From NCBI RefSeq assembly GCF_014654675.1, contig NZ_BNBC01000039.1:27269-91268 (forward strand): a stretch of 64,000 nt of DNA, given 5' to 3'. The position numbers were made by a program, and so were the translations under genes. A model generated the notes under the pieces. That model saw nothing but the letters and a program-made list of their open reading frames with translations. It made no database searches and was not told the DNA's origin. The DNA comes from Streptomyces spiralis. Lineage in GTDB: Bacteria > Actinomycetota > Actinomycetes > Streptomycetales > Streptomycetaceae. Shown piece by piece: positions 44,206 to 54,063 of the stretch (positions are counted from its first letter, which is position 1; every line of letters starts with the position of its first letter).

Positions 44206-44895
44206 TTACGCGCCCTCCACCCCCGTCACCGGGTGGATGTCGGCCTGGAGGTCGTCGGCGTGTTCGCCGGTGACCAGGTAGACGACGCGCTTGGCGACGG
44301 CCACCGCGTGGTCGGCGTAGCGCTCGTAGTAGCGGCCGAGGAGGGTGACGTCCACCGCCGTCTCGATGCCGTGCTTCCAGCGGTCGTCGATCAGGTGCTG
44401 GAAGAGGGTGCGGTGCAGCAGGTCCATCTCGTCGTCGTCCTGCTCCAGCTGGAGGGCCAGGTCGACGTCCTTGGTCACGATCACCTCGGCCGCCTTCGCC
44501 ATCAGGCGCTGCGCGAGCTGGCCCATCTCCAGGATGGTGGCGTGCAGGTCGTGCGGGACCGCGCGCTCCGGAAAGCGCAGCCGGGCCAGCTTGGCGACGT
44601 GCTGGGCCAGGTCTCCCGAGCGTTCCAGGTCGGCGGACATACGGAGCGAGGTGACGACGATCCGCAGATCCGTCGCCACCGGCTGCTGCCGGGCCAGCAG
44701 GGCTATGGCCCGGGCCTCCAGATCGTGCTGGAGGTCGTCGACCTTCTGGTCGGCCTCGATCACGCTCTCGGCCAGCTTCAGGTCGGAGTCGAGGATGGCG
44801 GTCGTGGCGCGTCCGATCGCCGACCCGACCAGCCGGGCCATCTCCACCAGACCGTCGCCGATCGAATCCAGTTCCTCGTGGTACGCGTCCCGCAT
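44206..44895 (-). CDS. phoU: PhoU, phosphate signalling protein
   Basis: 229 aa with two PhoU three-helix repeats (LVEMARLVGSAIGRATTAIL and LVTSLRMSADLERSGDLAQH), each with the E/DxxxD metal-binding motif. PhoU links the Pst phosphate transporter to the PhoR kinase. GAGGGAACC precedes the ATG at 44895. It is divergent from phoR, and a PHO box lies between the two. Confidence 0.95.
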   Translation of the reverse strand: MRDAYHEELDSIGDGLVEMARLVGSAIGRATTAILDSDLKLAESVIEADQKVDDLQHDLEARAIALLARQQPVATDLRIVVTSLRMSADLERSGDLAQHVAKLARLRFPERAVPHDLHATILEMGQLAQRLMAKAAEVIVTKDVDLALQLEQDDDEMDLLHRTLFQHLIDDRWKHGIETAVDVTLLGRYYERYADHAVAVAKRVVYLVTGEHADDLQADIHPVTGVEGA

Positions 44896-44980
44896 CTTCG
44901 GTTCCCTCTCGTGCGTCCTCGTCGGGGCTGCCTGACCCCCACGCTCCCACGGTCCGGCCCCTACGCGTCCGTTTTCGTCA

Positions 44981-45014
44981 CCCCAAATGAACCAGTACTG
45001 GCCCCAAGGTGAAC
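44981..45014. promoter_or_regulatory. PHO box in the phoU/phoRP intergenic region
   Basis: On the minus strand GTTCACCTTGGGG (45002-45014) and GTTCATTTGGGG (44981-44992) are direct repeats spaced 22 bp, i.e. two 11-bp units, matching the Streptomyces PhoP-binding consensus GTTCACC. It lies between phoU and phoR and should bind PhoP for auto- and bidirectional control. Confidence 0.85.
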
Positions 45015-45087
45015 TCTGGGCGACGAGTGTTCGAGGTCGCACGCTGACGGCTGTGGGCATGTCGCACCCCGTGCCTAACCTTGAGGC

Positions 45088-46386
45088 ATGGACGTGAACG
45101 CGGCGGTCGCCGCAGCGGCAGCGATCGCCGGAGTGCTCACCGGTGTCATCGCCATGCTGGCGTTCCGCTTCAGTGAACGAGAGCAGAAGCGTCCGACGCG
45201 CACCTCGCTGCACACCGACCCGGTGCTCCCGCCCGGCGTGGACACCGTCCTGTCGGTGCTGCGCTCCTCGGCCGTGGTCCTCGACGAGGCCGACGCCGTC
45301 GTCAAGGCCAGCTCCGCCGCCTACGCCCTCGGGCTCGTGCGCGGCGGCAAGCTCTCCGTCGAGCCCATGCTCCAGATGGCCCGGGACACCCGGCGGGACG
45401 GGGAGATACGGCAGGTCGAGCTGGACCTGCCCCGGCGCGGCACCGGGCGCGGCGAGGCCCTCGCCGTCTCCGCGCGGGTCGCCCCGCTCGGGTCGCGGCT
45501 GGTGCTGCTGCTGGTCGAGGACCTGACCGAGGCCCGCCGCATCGAGGCCGTACGGCGCGACTTCGTCGCCAATGTGAGCCACGAGCTGAAGACGCCCGTC
45601 GGCGCGCTCTCCCTGCTCTCCGAGGCCGTCATGGACGCCTCCGACGACCCCGAGGCCGTGCAGCGCTTCGCCGGACGCATGCAGATCGAGGCGACCCGGC
45701 TCACCAACCTGGTGCAGGAGCTCATCGACCTCTCGCGGGTGCAGAACGACGACCCGCTGGAGGACGCCGAGCCCGTCCGCGTCGACGAACTCGTCGCCGA
45801 GGCCATCGACCGCTGCCGCCACCAGGCCGGCGCCAAGCAGATCACCATGGCCGCCGGAGGCACCGCGGACCTGCGGGTGTGGGGCAACCGAGGCCAGCTC
45901 GCCGCCGCGCTCGGCAACCTCGTCGAGAACGCCGTCAACTACTCCCCGGCCCGTACCCGCGTCGGCATCGCCGCACGCCGGATCACCGTGCCGGGCGGAG
46001 ACCTCATCGAGATCGCCGTCACCGACCAGGGAATCGGCATCTCCGACAAGGACAAGGAGCGCATCTTCGAGCGCTTCTACCGCGTCGACCCGGCCCGCTC
46101 ACGTGCCACCGGTGGCACCGGCCTGGGTCTCGCGATCGTGAAGCACGTGGTCGCCTCGCACGGCGGGGAGGTCACGGTGTGGAGCGCCGAGGGTCAGGGT
46201 TCCACCTTCACCCTGCGGCTGCCGGAGGCGGCGGCGGGCCGGGAGGCCCGCGACCGCGAGCGTGCCCAGCAACACCTCGACCCCGGCTTCGACGACGAGG
46301 CCGGGCAGCCCCGCGCGCACTACCGCGCGGAGTCATCACCATCAACACCGTACGAACCGCTTCCCGCCCCGGAGGTCCTTCCGTGA
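45088..46386 (+). CDS. phoR: PhoR (SenX3-like) phosphate sensor histidine kinase
   Basis: 432 aa: one N-terminal membrane helix (AAIAGVLTGVIAMLAFRF), a PAS-like sensor (about 50-145), DHp with H165 (FVANVSHELKTPVGAL), and ATPase domain (LVENAVNYS, DQGIGIS, ARSRATGGTGLGLAIVKHVV). It phosphorylates PhoP when phosphate is limiting. TAACCT ends 6 nt before the ATG (leaderless type). Its TGA overlaps the phoP GTG by 4 nt. Confidence 0.96.
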   Translation: MDVNAAVAAAAAIAGVLTGVIAMLAFRFSEREQKRPTRTSLHTDPVLPPGVDTVLSVLRSSAVVLDEADAVVKASSAAYALGLVRGGKLSVEPMLQMARDTRRDGEIRQVELDLPRRGTGRGEALAVSARVAPLGSRLVLLLVEDLTEARRIEAVRRDFVANVSHELKTPVGALSLLSEAVMDASDDPEAVQRFAGRMQIEATRLTNLVQELIDLSRVQNDDPLEDAEPVRVDELVAEAIDRCRHQAGAKQITMAAGGTADLRVWGNRGQLAAALGNLVENAVNYSPARTRVGIAARRITVPGGDLIEIAVTDQGIGISDKDKERIFERFYRVDPARSRATGGTGLGLAIVKHVVASHGGEVTVWSAEGQGSTFTLRLPEAAAGREARDRERAQQHLDPGFDDEAGQPRAHYRAESSPSTPYEPLPAPEVLP

Positions 46387-47063
46387 CCCGAGTGCTCGTC
46401 GTCGAGGACGAGGAGTCCTTCTCCGACGCCCTGTCGTACATGCTCCGCAAGGAGGGCTTCGAGGTCGCCGTCGCGGCCACGGGGCCCGACGGACTCGACG
46501 AGTTCGAGCGCAACGGCGCCGACCTCGTCCTCCTCGACCTGATGCTGCCGGGGCTGCCCGGTACGGAGGTGTGCCGCCAGCTGCGCGGCCGCTCCAACGT
46601 CCCCGTGATCATGGTGACCGCGAAGGACAGCGAGATCGACAAGGTCGTCGGCCTGGAGATAGGGGCCGACGACTACGTGACCAAGCCCTTCTCCTCCCGC
46701 GAGCTGGTCGCCCGTATCCGCGCGGTGCTGCGCCGGCGCGGCGAGCCGGAGGAGGTCGCCCCGGCGGCCCTCGAGGCGGGCCCGGTCCGCATGGACGTCG
46801 ACCGTCACGTCGTCACGGTCTCCGGCTCCAAGGTCGACCTGCCGCTGAAGGAGTTCGACCTCCTGGAGATGCTGCTGCGCAACGCCGGCCGCGTGCTGAC
46901 CCGTATGCAGCTCATCGACCGCGTCTGGGGCGCCGACTACGTCGGCGACACCAAGACGCTCGACGTCCACGTCAAGCGCCTGCGCGCCAAGATCGAGCCG
47001 GACCCGGGTGCGCCGCGGTATCTGGTGACGGTGCGGGGGCTCGGCTACAAGTTCGAGCCGTAG
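46383..47063 (+). CDS. phoP: PhoP (RegX3-like) phosphate response regulator
   Basis: 226 aa: receiver with D52 (LVLLDLMLPG) and K in VTKPFSS, and a PhoB-type winged helix (VDLPLKEFDLLEMLLRNAGR ... TLDVHVKRLRAKIEP). It binds PHO boxes and controls phosphate uptake, nitrogen and antibiotic pathways in Streptomyces. GGAGG precedes the GTG. Confidence 0.96.
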   Translation: MTRVLVVEDEESFSDALSYMLRKEGFEVAVAATGPDGLDEFERNGADLVLLDLMLPGLPGTEVCRQLRGRSNVPVIMVTAKDSEIDKVVGLEIGADDYVTKPFSSRELVARIRAVLRRRGEPEEVAPAALEAGPVRMDVDRHVVTVSGSKVDLPLKEFDLLEMLLRNAGRVLTRMQLIDRVWGADYVGDTKTLDVHVKRLRAKIEPDPGAPRYLVTVRGLGYKFEP

Positions 47064-47162
47064 GCCGCGTACGCCTGTGTGAGGCGTGAGCGGTGAGCTG
47101 TGGGCCGTAGGCGGTGTGCCGTGGGCCGTGTACGGGTGCCTTCGCCGTACGCGGCGCTACGG

Positions 47163-47202
47163 CGAAGGGCGGCACCCTCTCTCGTGAGGGTGCCGCCCTT
47201 CG
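47163..47202. terminator. Bidirectional terminator between phoP and the lipoprotein gene
   Basis: CGAAGGGCGGCACCCTC and GAGGGTGCCGCCCTTCG form a perfect 17-bp stem with a 6-nt loop, between converging genes. Confidence 0.85.
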
Positions 47203-47231
47203 GTGCGTCCGGGACGGGTGGTCGGCCGGTG

Positions 47232-47936
47232 TCAGTGGCCGGCGGCCGACTGGGACGCCGAGTCGCTCGGGTTCGCCGTCGTGCCGCTGCCCGACTCCGC
47301 CGAGCTCGACGCCGTGGCCGTACCGCTCGGCGTGTTCGACGGCGACTTCGACTGCTCGGGCTTGCCAGAGGCGCCGGCGGAGGTGGTCGCGGTCGCGTCG
47401 GCCGGGGCACCCGGGACCGCCGGGATGTTGCTCGGGCCCCACTTGTCGAAGTAGTTCTCGGCCGGGACGACGAAGGCGCGCAGGCTCACGTCACCGGCCT
47501 TGCTGAAGCTGAACGTGATCTTCTGGGCATTGCCGTCCTGCACGGACGAGCCGGGGTTGGACAGTGCGGCGGAGGCGTTGCCCTTGCCGCCGAGCACCAC
47601 CGAGCCGCCGGCCGGGATGGTCAGCTTGCCCTTGCCCGAGGCGGGCGTGATCTGGGCGGTGCCGTCGCCGTCGATGCGGATGGCGTCCAGCGTCTGAGGG
47701 TTGATTCCGTTGTTGAAGAGGGTCACCGAGACGACGGCCGGGCCCTTGGTCTGGGTGCCGGGCTGCGTGATGATCACCGCGTTCTGCACCTTGATGTCGC
47801 CGACGGTGGTCGCCGCGTTGTCCGGCTTGACTTCGAGCGTCTGGGCATCGTTGCCGGCGCCGCAGGCGGCGAGCGAGGCGATCGAGAACGCGATGGCGGC
47901 GGCGGCGAGGGCGCCGCGTCGAAGGCTGCTGCTCAC
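47232..47936 (-). CDS. Lipoprotein with a DUF461/PCuAC-like domain
   Basis: 234 aa: lipobox LAACGAG (Cys about residue 25), a beta-sandwich (IKVQNAVIITQPGTQTKGPA ... SVTLFNNGINPQTLDAIRI) similar to DUF461/copper-chaperone folds but without the Met/His copper ligands, and a disordered Ser/Thr/Pro tail. AAGGAG lies before the GTG at 47936. The function is unknown. It is next to phoP but no PHO box was noticed in front of it. Confidence 0.85.
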   Translation of the reverse strand: MSSSLRRGALAAAAIAFSIASLAACGAGNDAQTLEVKPDNAATTVGDIKVQNAVIITQPGTQTKGPAVVSVTLFNNGINPQTLDAIRIDGDGTAQITPASGKGKLTIPAGGSVVLGGKGNASAALSNPGSSVQDGNAQKITFSFSKAGDVSLRAFVVPAENYFDKWGPSNIPAVPGAPADATATTSAGASGKPEQSKSPSNTPSGTATASSSAESGSGTTANPSDSASQSAAGH

Positions 47937-48278
47937 GGCGGCGGCAACTCCTTGAACGTGGGCGGTACAGAGCGGCCCCCTTATAAGGCCGCCCTAAGCG
48001 TCTGTCAGCGGCCTTAGGTTACCGAGCCGTTCCCACGGCCCCGCACCCGACCCGCCCCTCAGCGCCGCCGGGCACCCGGACACCGCTCCCACGCGCGGAC
48101 GGGGAGCGCTCTCAATGCGCCTCCTCTTGTGCCCCTCTGTGCCTCTCCGCCCGCATTGGCCGCGTGGTCGTCCGCCATTCACGTAAGCGCCCTCCTGCAT
48201 ACCCGCGGGCTTACCCGTCGGCTTACCTCGTGGCATAGCCGCCGTGATCCGCGCTCGTCCGCTCCCCCGCATTTCCGG

Positions 48279-48361
48279 CGAAGGAAGACGAAGGAAGGCG
48301 AAGGAAGATGGAAGGAAGACGGAAGGAAGGCCGGAGGAAGCCCGAAGGAAGGTCGAAGGAA
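48279..48361 (+). repeat. Imperfect GAAGGAAG tandem repeat (purine-rich tract)
   Basis: About eight copies of CGAAGGAAG(A/G) or GGAAGGAAG at 10-11 bp spacing give a mostly purine plus strand over 83 bp. Long purine tracts can form triplex DNA or unusual RNA structure. Confidence 0.8.
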
Positions 48362-48375
48362 TGCGTGGTCGGCGC

Positions 48376-48430
48376 GGAATTGATCACCAGCGGCCCGGCC
48401 GGCCGTTCTGGCGCGACCGTGATCAATTCC
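48376..48430. promoter_or_regulatory. 12-bp inverted repeat upstream of carD
   Basis: GGAATTGATCAC (48376-48387) and GTGATCAATTCC (48419-48430) are a perfect inverted repeat with a 31-bp GC-rich spacer that itself contains CCGGCCGG. As RNA it would form a long stem; as DNA it could be a distant operator pair. Confidence 0.65.
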
Positions 48431-48740
48431 GGATTCGTCCCGGAGCCGCCCCCCGCGCACCGAACGGAGTAGCGGAAGTCGAGCACATGGAACCGGACAA
48501 AACGGGACGTTCAGCCGTTTGGGCGGGGCGCCCGGATGTGTGTAACGTACGCGTTTCACCCCGTGCGAAGAGCCCCTCCGACCTGCGAATACCTGCTTCC
48601 CCTTGGCCCGCCGGACCCTTCCGAAGCACGTCCCGGTTGCTGTTGTCAAGCCCCGAGATATGCCCTGACCTGCGAAAACGCCATTCAGAAGACGCCGTAT
48701 CCGTGTTACCCTGGATAGCCACGGAAGGGGTACCTGTCAC

Positions 48741-49223
48741 ATGACGTTCAAGGTTGGCGACACCGTGGTCTATCCCCATCACGGGGCCGCGCTGATCGAG
48801 GCCATCGAAACTCGCCAGATCAAAGGCGTGGACAAGACCTACTTGGTGCTGAAGGTCGCCCAGGGTGACCTGACGGTGCGTGTGCCAGCGGACAATGCGG
48901 AGTTCGTCGGCGTGCGTGATGTGGTCGGTCAGGACGGGCTGGACCGGGTCTTCGAGGTGCTGCGCGCGCCATACGCCGAGGAGCCCACGAACTGGTCGCG
49001 TCGATACAAGGCAAATCTGGAGAAGCTCGCCTCCGGCGATGTCATCAAGGTCGCGGAAGTCGTGCGTGACCTGTGGCGTCGCGAGCGCGAGCGCGGACTC
49101 TCCGCCGGAGAGAAGCGCATGCTCGCCAAGGCCCGCCAGATCCTGGTGAGCGAGCTCGCCCTCGCGGAGAACACGAACGAGGACAAGGCCGAGGCCCTGC
49201 TCGACGAGGTCCTCGCGTCCTGA
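48741..49223 (+). CDS. carD: CarD, RNA polymerase-binding transcription factor
   Basis: 160 aa matching CarD over its length: RNAP-interaction domain (FKVGDTVVYPHHGAALIEAI) and DNA-binding domain (ANLEKLASGDVIKVAEVVRD with the conserved Trp in DLWRRERERGLSAGEKRML). CarD stabilises open complexes at rRNA and other promoters. GGAAGGGG is upstream of the ATG. Two long-spaced inverted repeats flank the gene. Confidence 0.96.
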   Translation: MTFKVGDTVVYPHHGAALIEAIETRQIKGVDKTYLVLKVAQGDLTVRVPADNAEFVGVRDVVGQDGLDRVFEVLRAPYAEEPTNWSRRYKANLEKLASGDVIKVAEVVRDLWRRERERGLSAGEKRMLAKARQILVSELALAENTNEDKAEALLDEVLAS

Positions 49224-49269
49224 CGCGAGGCGACGACGACAACTCGCCTCTCAGGCCCACTCAGCACAC

Positions 49270-49328
49270 CGAACATGCCGCGGTGCCCGATGACACGATT
49301 TCAGTCGCCGGGCGCTGCGGCATGTTCG
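49270..49328. promoter_or_regulatory. 12-bp inverted repeat after carD
   Basis: CGAACATGCCGC (49270-49281) and GCGGCATGTTCG (49317-49328) are perfect inverted repeats with a 35-bp spacer. It may be a terminator of carD or a structured leader of ispD. This is the main feature of the 328-bp carD-ispD gap (49224-49551). Confidence 0.6.
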
Positions 49329-49551
49329 TGCCCGCGTGGCCGCGGCATCGGCTGTGCGCATAACGCGGTCGGCTGTTCGACCCACGCGCGTGACGTCCAT
49401 GCCGTACGGCGGGGGAGGGTCCCCCGATACTGTGTGCCGGGCCCGGGCAGTCGGCTCGACCGAGGTCACGGAAGGGTCCGGTCGAGGCGTCGCGCCCGGC
49501 ACGGTGTGGCCATACCCATGCCAGGCCGGCAAACAAACCTGACAGGAACCG

Positions 49552-50340
49552 ATGTCTGACGATTCGCGCCCTTCGCCCCCGGCTGGCCAGCCCGGGACCT
49601 CCGTCGCCGCCGTGATCCCGGCCGCCGGCCGGGGCGTACGCCTCGGTCCGGGCGCCCCCAAGGCGCTGCGCACGCTGGGCGGCACCCCCATGCTCGTCCA
49701 CGCGGTGCGCGCCATGGCCGCCTCCCGCGCCGTCTCCCTGGTCGTCGTGGTGGCCCCGCCCGACGGCGCCGCCGAGGTCAAGTCGCTGCTCGACGCGCAC
49801 GCGCTGCCCGGGGGCACCCCCGGCGGCAGCTGGGGGAGGACCGACTTCCTGGTCGTGCCGGGCGGGGAGTCCCGCCAGGAGTCCGTCCGGCTCGGCCTGG
49901 AGGCGCTGCCGCCCGGTCACGACATCGTCCTCGTGCACGACGCCGCCCGCCCGCTGGTCCCGGTGGACACCGTCGACGCGGTCATCGAGGCCGTACGGGA
50001 GGGGGCGCCCGCCGTCGTACCGGCGCTGCCGCTCGCGGACACCGTCAAGCAGGTGGAGCCGGCCGCGGCGCCGGGCGAGCCCGAACCGGTGGTCGCCACG
50101 CCCGACCGCGCCCTGCTGCGCGCCGTGCAGACCCCGCAGGGCTTCGACCGGGCCACGCTGGTGCGCGCCCACGCGACGGTCACCGACAACGTCACCGACG
50201 ACGCGAGCATGGTCGAACAGCTCGGCGAGCGGGTCGTGGCCGTGCCCGGCCACGAGGAGGCCTTCAAGGTCACCCGCCCGCTGGACCTGGTCCTCGCCGA
50301 GGCGGTGCTCGCCCGCAGGAGGCTCAACGATGGCTACTGA
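49552..50340 (+). CDS. ispD: IspD, 2-C-methyl-D-erythritol 4-phosphate cytidylyltransferase
   Basis: 262 aa with the cytidylyltransferase signature AAVIPAAGRGVRLGPGAPKA, VHDAARPLVPVDTVD and TPQGFDRATLVRAH. It makes CDP-ME in the MEP isoprenoid pathway. ACAGGAACC precedes the ATG. Residues about 87-96 (GGTPGGSWGR) are an insertion encoded by a palindromic repeat. It overlaps ispF by 11 nt. Confidence 0.96.
   Translation: MSDDSRPSPPAGQPGTSVAAVIPAAGRGVRLGPGAPKALRTLGGTPMLVHAVRAMAASRAVSLVVVVAPPDGAAEVKSLLDAHALPGGTPGGSWGRTDFLVVPGGESRQESVRLGLEALPPGHDIVLVHDAARPLVPVDTVDAVIEAVREGAPAVVPALPLADTVKQVEPAAAPGEPEPVVATPDRALLRAVQTPQGFDRATLVRAHATVTDNVTDDASMVEQLGERVVAVPGHEEAFKVTRPLDLVLAEAVLARRRLNDGY
49810..49840 (+). 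repeat. Palindromic repeat in frame within ispD
   Basis: The element starts GGGGGCACCCCCGGCGGCAG and ends TGGGGGAGGA. It is related to the element inside the methyltransferase gene (36327-36366; both end TGGGGGAGG) and encodes an extra surface loop in IspD. Confidence 0.6.
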
Positions 50341-50863
50341 ACCCCCCGGGACGCAGCCGGGTGAGCCGGTGGAGCCGATGGAGCCGGTGCTGCCCCAGGT
50401 CGGCATCGGCACCGACATCCACGCCTTCGAGGACGGCCGCGACCTGTGGTGCGCGGGCCTGAAGTGGGAGGGCGAGGGGCCGGGCCTGGCCGGGCACTCC
50501 GACGCCGACGTCGTCGCGCACGCCGCGTGCAACGCGCTGTTCTCGGCCGCCGGGCTGGGCGACCTCGGTCAGCACTTCGGCACCGGGCGCCCGGAGTGGT
50601 CCGGCGCGTCCGGCGTCACGCTGCTGACGGAGGCCGCGCGGATCGTGCGCGAGGCGGGCTTCCGGATCGGGAACGTCGCCGTGCAGGTCGTCGGCCCGCG
50701 CCCGAAGATCGGCAAGCGGCGCGACGAGGCCCAGAAGATCCTGTCCGAGGCGGCCGGCGCGCCGGTGTCCGTCTCCGGCGCCACGACGGACGGGCTCGGT
50801 TTCCCCGGCCGGGGCGAGGGTCTGATGGCGGTGGCCACGGCCCTCGTGGTGCGGGTGAGCTGA
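50330..50863 (+). CDS. ispF: IspF, 2-C-methyl-D-erythritol 2,4-cyclodiphosphate synthase
   Basis: 177 aa. GIGTDIHAF gives the metal ligands Asp/His, GLAGHSDADVVAHAACNAL the second set, and the C-terminus ATTDGLGFPGRGEGLMAVAT the CDP-ME2P site. The first about 25 residues (Pro/Glu/Gly-rich) exceed the usual IspF start; an internal start is possible but the coupling with ispD favours this one. Confidence 0.95.
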   Translation: MATEPPGTQPGEPVEPMEPVLPQVGIGTDIHAFEDGRDLWCAGLKWEGEGPGLAGHSDADVVAHAACNALFSAAGLGDLGQHFGTGRPEWSGASGVTLLTEAARIVREAGFRIGNVAVQVVGPRPKIGKRRDEAQKILSEAAGAPVSVSGATTDGLGFPGRGEGLMAVATALVVRVS

Positions 50864-50926
50864 CGGCGTGCGAGGGTACCCGCAGAGTCACAGCGACGAC
50901 ACTGACCGAGGTCACGGAGGTACCCC

Positions 50927-51331
50927 ATGCCCGCCGCCCTGTCCGACCGGCTCAAGTCACTGCTCGACGGTCCCGTCTTCATCGTGCTCGGCACCATCCA
51001 GCCCGACGGCAGCCCGCAGCTGTCCCCGGTGTGGGTGAAACGGGACGGCGAGGACCTCCTCGTCTCCACCACCGTCGACCGCCGCAAGAAGAAGAACCTC
51101 GACCGGGACGCGCGCGTCAGCATCGTCGTCCAGGACCCGCAGTCGCCCTACGAGTACGCCGAGATCCGCGGCTCGGCCGAGCTGACCACGGAGGGCGCCC
51201 AGGACCTCATCGACGAGCTGAGCCTGAAGTACACCGGCAAGAAGTACGCCGAGTTCAACCCGGCGTCCTCGCAGGACGCGGAGCGGGTGATCGTCCGGGT
51301 CTCACCGCGGAAGGTCGTCGGGAGTCTGTGA
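50927..51331 (+). CDS. PPOX-class F420-dependent oxidoreductase
   Basis: 134 aa with a split-barrel flavin/F420-binding fold: GPVFIVLGTIQPDGSPQLSP, VSTTVDRRKKKNLDRD, YAEIRGSAELTTEGAQDLID. This is the Rv1155-like family that uses F420 to reduce small molecules. GGAGG precedes the ATG. Substrate unknown. Confidence 0.9.
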   Translation: MPAALSDRLKSLLDGPVFIVLGTIQPDGSPQLSPVWVKRDGEDLLVSTTVDRRKKKNLDRDARVSIVVQDPQSPYEYAEIRGSAELTTEGAQDLIDELSLKYTGKKYAEFNPASSQDAERVIVRVSPRKVVGSL

Positions 51332-51442
51332 CGCCCCTCTCGGGGGCGGGTCGTGGACGTCCTTCACCGGGCGGGTCACAAAAGCGTGGCCTTGTGGGCA
51401 AGGGGGCGCGAGGCACTGCCCCCGGCCCACTACCCTGGAGTG

Positions 51443-52843
<1,401 letters not shown>

Positions 52844-52892
52844 GCCGGCCGGGGGCCGGTGGGGCACCGGCGAAGAGCCGGGGAAGATCGAC

Positions 52893-52920
52893 TGTGCCGC
52901 CCGGTCGTCCGGGCGGCACA
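52893..52920 (+). terminator. Terminator after cysS
   Basis: TGTGCCGCCCGG and CCGGGCGGCACA form a perfect 12-bp stem with a 4-nt TCGT loop, 49 nt after cysS. Confidence 0.85.
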
Positions 52921-52972
52921 CTTCATAGACGTACGTACGCAAGTTCGGCAAGTTGGAAGAGACAGGTAGGTC

Positions 52973-53911
52973 ATGGCCGCGAACAACCGCCGCATGTCCG
53001 GCAAGAAGGGCGCGCAGGTCGGCAGCGGCGGCAAGCGGCGCCGGGGCCTGGAGGGCAAGGGCCCCACGCCCCCCGCCGAGATGCGCAAGGGACACGCCAA
53101 GCAGCGCGCCGCCCAGGCGAAGACCCGCCGCACCCAGGGGCGCCCGCAGCGCCGCGGTGCCGGCAAGTCGTCCGCCGAGCTGGTGGTCGGCCGCAACCCG
53201 GTCGTCGAGGCGCTGCGCGAGGGCGTGCCCGCCACCACGCTGTACGTCCAGCAGTTCATCGACAACGACGAGCGCGTCCGCGAGGCGCTGCAGCTCGCGG
53301 CCGAGCGCGGCGGCATCAACCTCATGGAGGCGCCGCGTCCCGAGCTGGACCGGATGACGAACGGGCTCAACCACCAGGGCCTGGTCCTCCAGGTCCCGCC
53401 GTACGAGTACGCCCACCCCGAGGACCTGGCCGACGCCGCCGCCGACGCCGGCGAGGACCCGCTGATCGTCGCCCTCGACGGGGTGACCGACCCGCGCAAC
53501 CTCGGCGCGGTCGTCCGCTCCGTCTCCGCCTTCGGCGGGCACGGCGTGGTCGTCCCCGAGCGGCGCGCGGCCGGCATGACCGCGGGCGCCTGGAAGACCT
53601 CCGCCGGTACGGCCGCCCGTACGCCCGTGGCCCGCGCCACCAACCTCACGCGCGCCCTGGAGGCGTACAAGAAGGCGGGTGTCACGGTCGTCGGCCTGGC
53701 CGCGGACGGCGAGGTCGAACTGGGCGACCTGGACGCCCTGGAGGGCCCGGTCGTCATCGTCGTCGGCAGCGAGGGCAAGGGCCTGTCCCGGCTCGTCGGC
53801 GAGACCTGCGACTTCCGGGTGCGGATCCCGATGCCGGGCGGGGCGGAGTCGCTGAACGCCGGTGTGGCGGCTGGGGTCGTGCTCTACGAGGCGGCGCGCC
53901 GGCGCGGCTGA
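52973..53911 (+). CDS. rlmB: RlmB-type 23S rRNA 2'-O-methyltransferase (SpoU family)
   Basis: 312 aa: a basic N-terminus (about 1-65; RRMSGKKGAQVGSGGKRRRG), L30e-like substrate domain (ELVVGRNPVVEALREGVPAT) and the SpoU knot (ALDGVTDPRNLGAVVRSVSA, VVIVVGSEGKGLSRLVGETC, IPMPGGAESLNAGVAAGVVL). It methylates G2251 (E. coli numbering). The cysS-rlmB order is conserved in Actinobacteria. Confidence 0.95.
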   Translation: MAANNRRMSGKKGAQVGSGGKRRRGLEGKGPTPPAEMRKGHAKQRAAQAKTRRTQGRPQRRGAGKSSAELVVGRNPVVEALREGVPATTLYVQQFIDNDERVREALQLAAERGGINLMEAPRPELDRMTNGLNHQGLVLQVPPYEYAHPEDLADAAADAGEDPLIVALDGVTDPRNLGAVVRSVSAFGGHGVVVPERRAAGMTAGAWKTSAGTAARTPVARATNLTRALEAYKKAGVTVVGLAADGEVELGDLDALEGPVVIVVGSEGKGLSRLVGETCDFRVRIPMPGGAESLNAGVAAGVVLYEAARRRG

Positions 53912-54063
53912 GCGAGGGCCGGCCCCCGGCCGGTAGCAGATGTCGAACAAAGGTCCGCGTATTCACCCACCCGGGTAAGACCGGGCGTTCGGTGCAACCT
54001 TGACGCGGCCCGGACAGATCCGACGGGTCAAGGCAGTGTCCTAACTCCTCGTCACTCGGTTAG

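Larger units (their letters stand above)
47937..48740 (+). other. Long upstream region of carD: GAAGGAA repeats and an inverted repeat
   Basis: About 800 bp without a convincing gene. It holds a purine-rich repeat tract (48279-48361), a 12-bp inverted repeat with a 31-bp spacer (48376-48430), and GC drops relative to flanks. ORF 48361-48744 that runs into carD has poor codon use and is not accepted. Confidence 0.7.

Noticed and set aside
48361..48744. ORF of 127 codons ending in an ATGA overlap with the carD start, with GAAGGA in front
   Set aside because: Codon use and amino-acid composition are not typical of streptomycete genes, the apparent ribosome site is part of the GAAGGAA repeat, and the predicted protein has no recognisable order. 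The overlap with carD may be chance.
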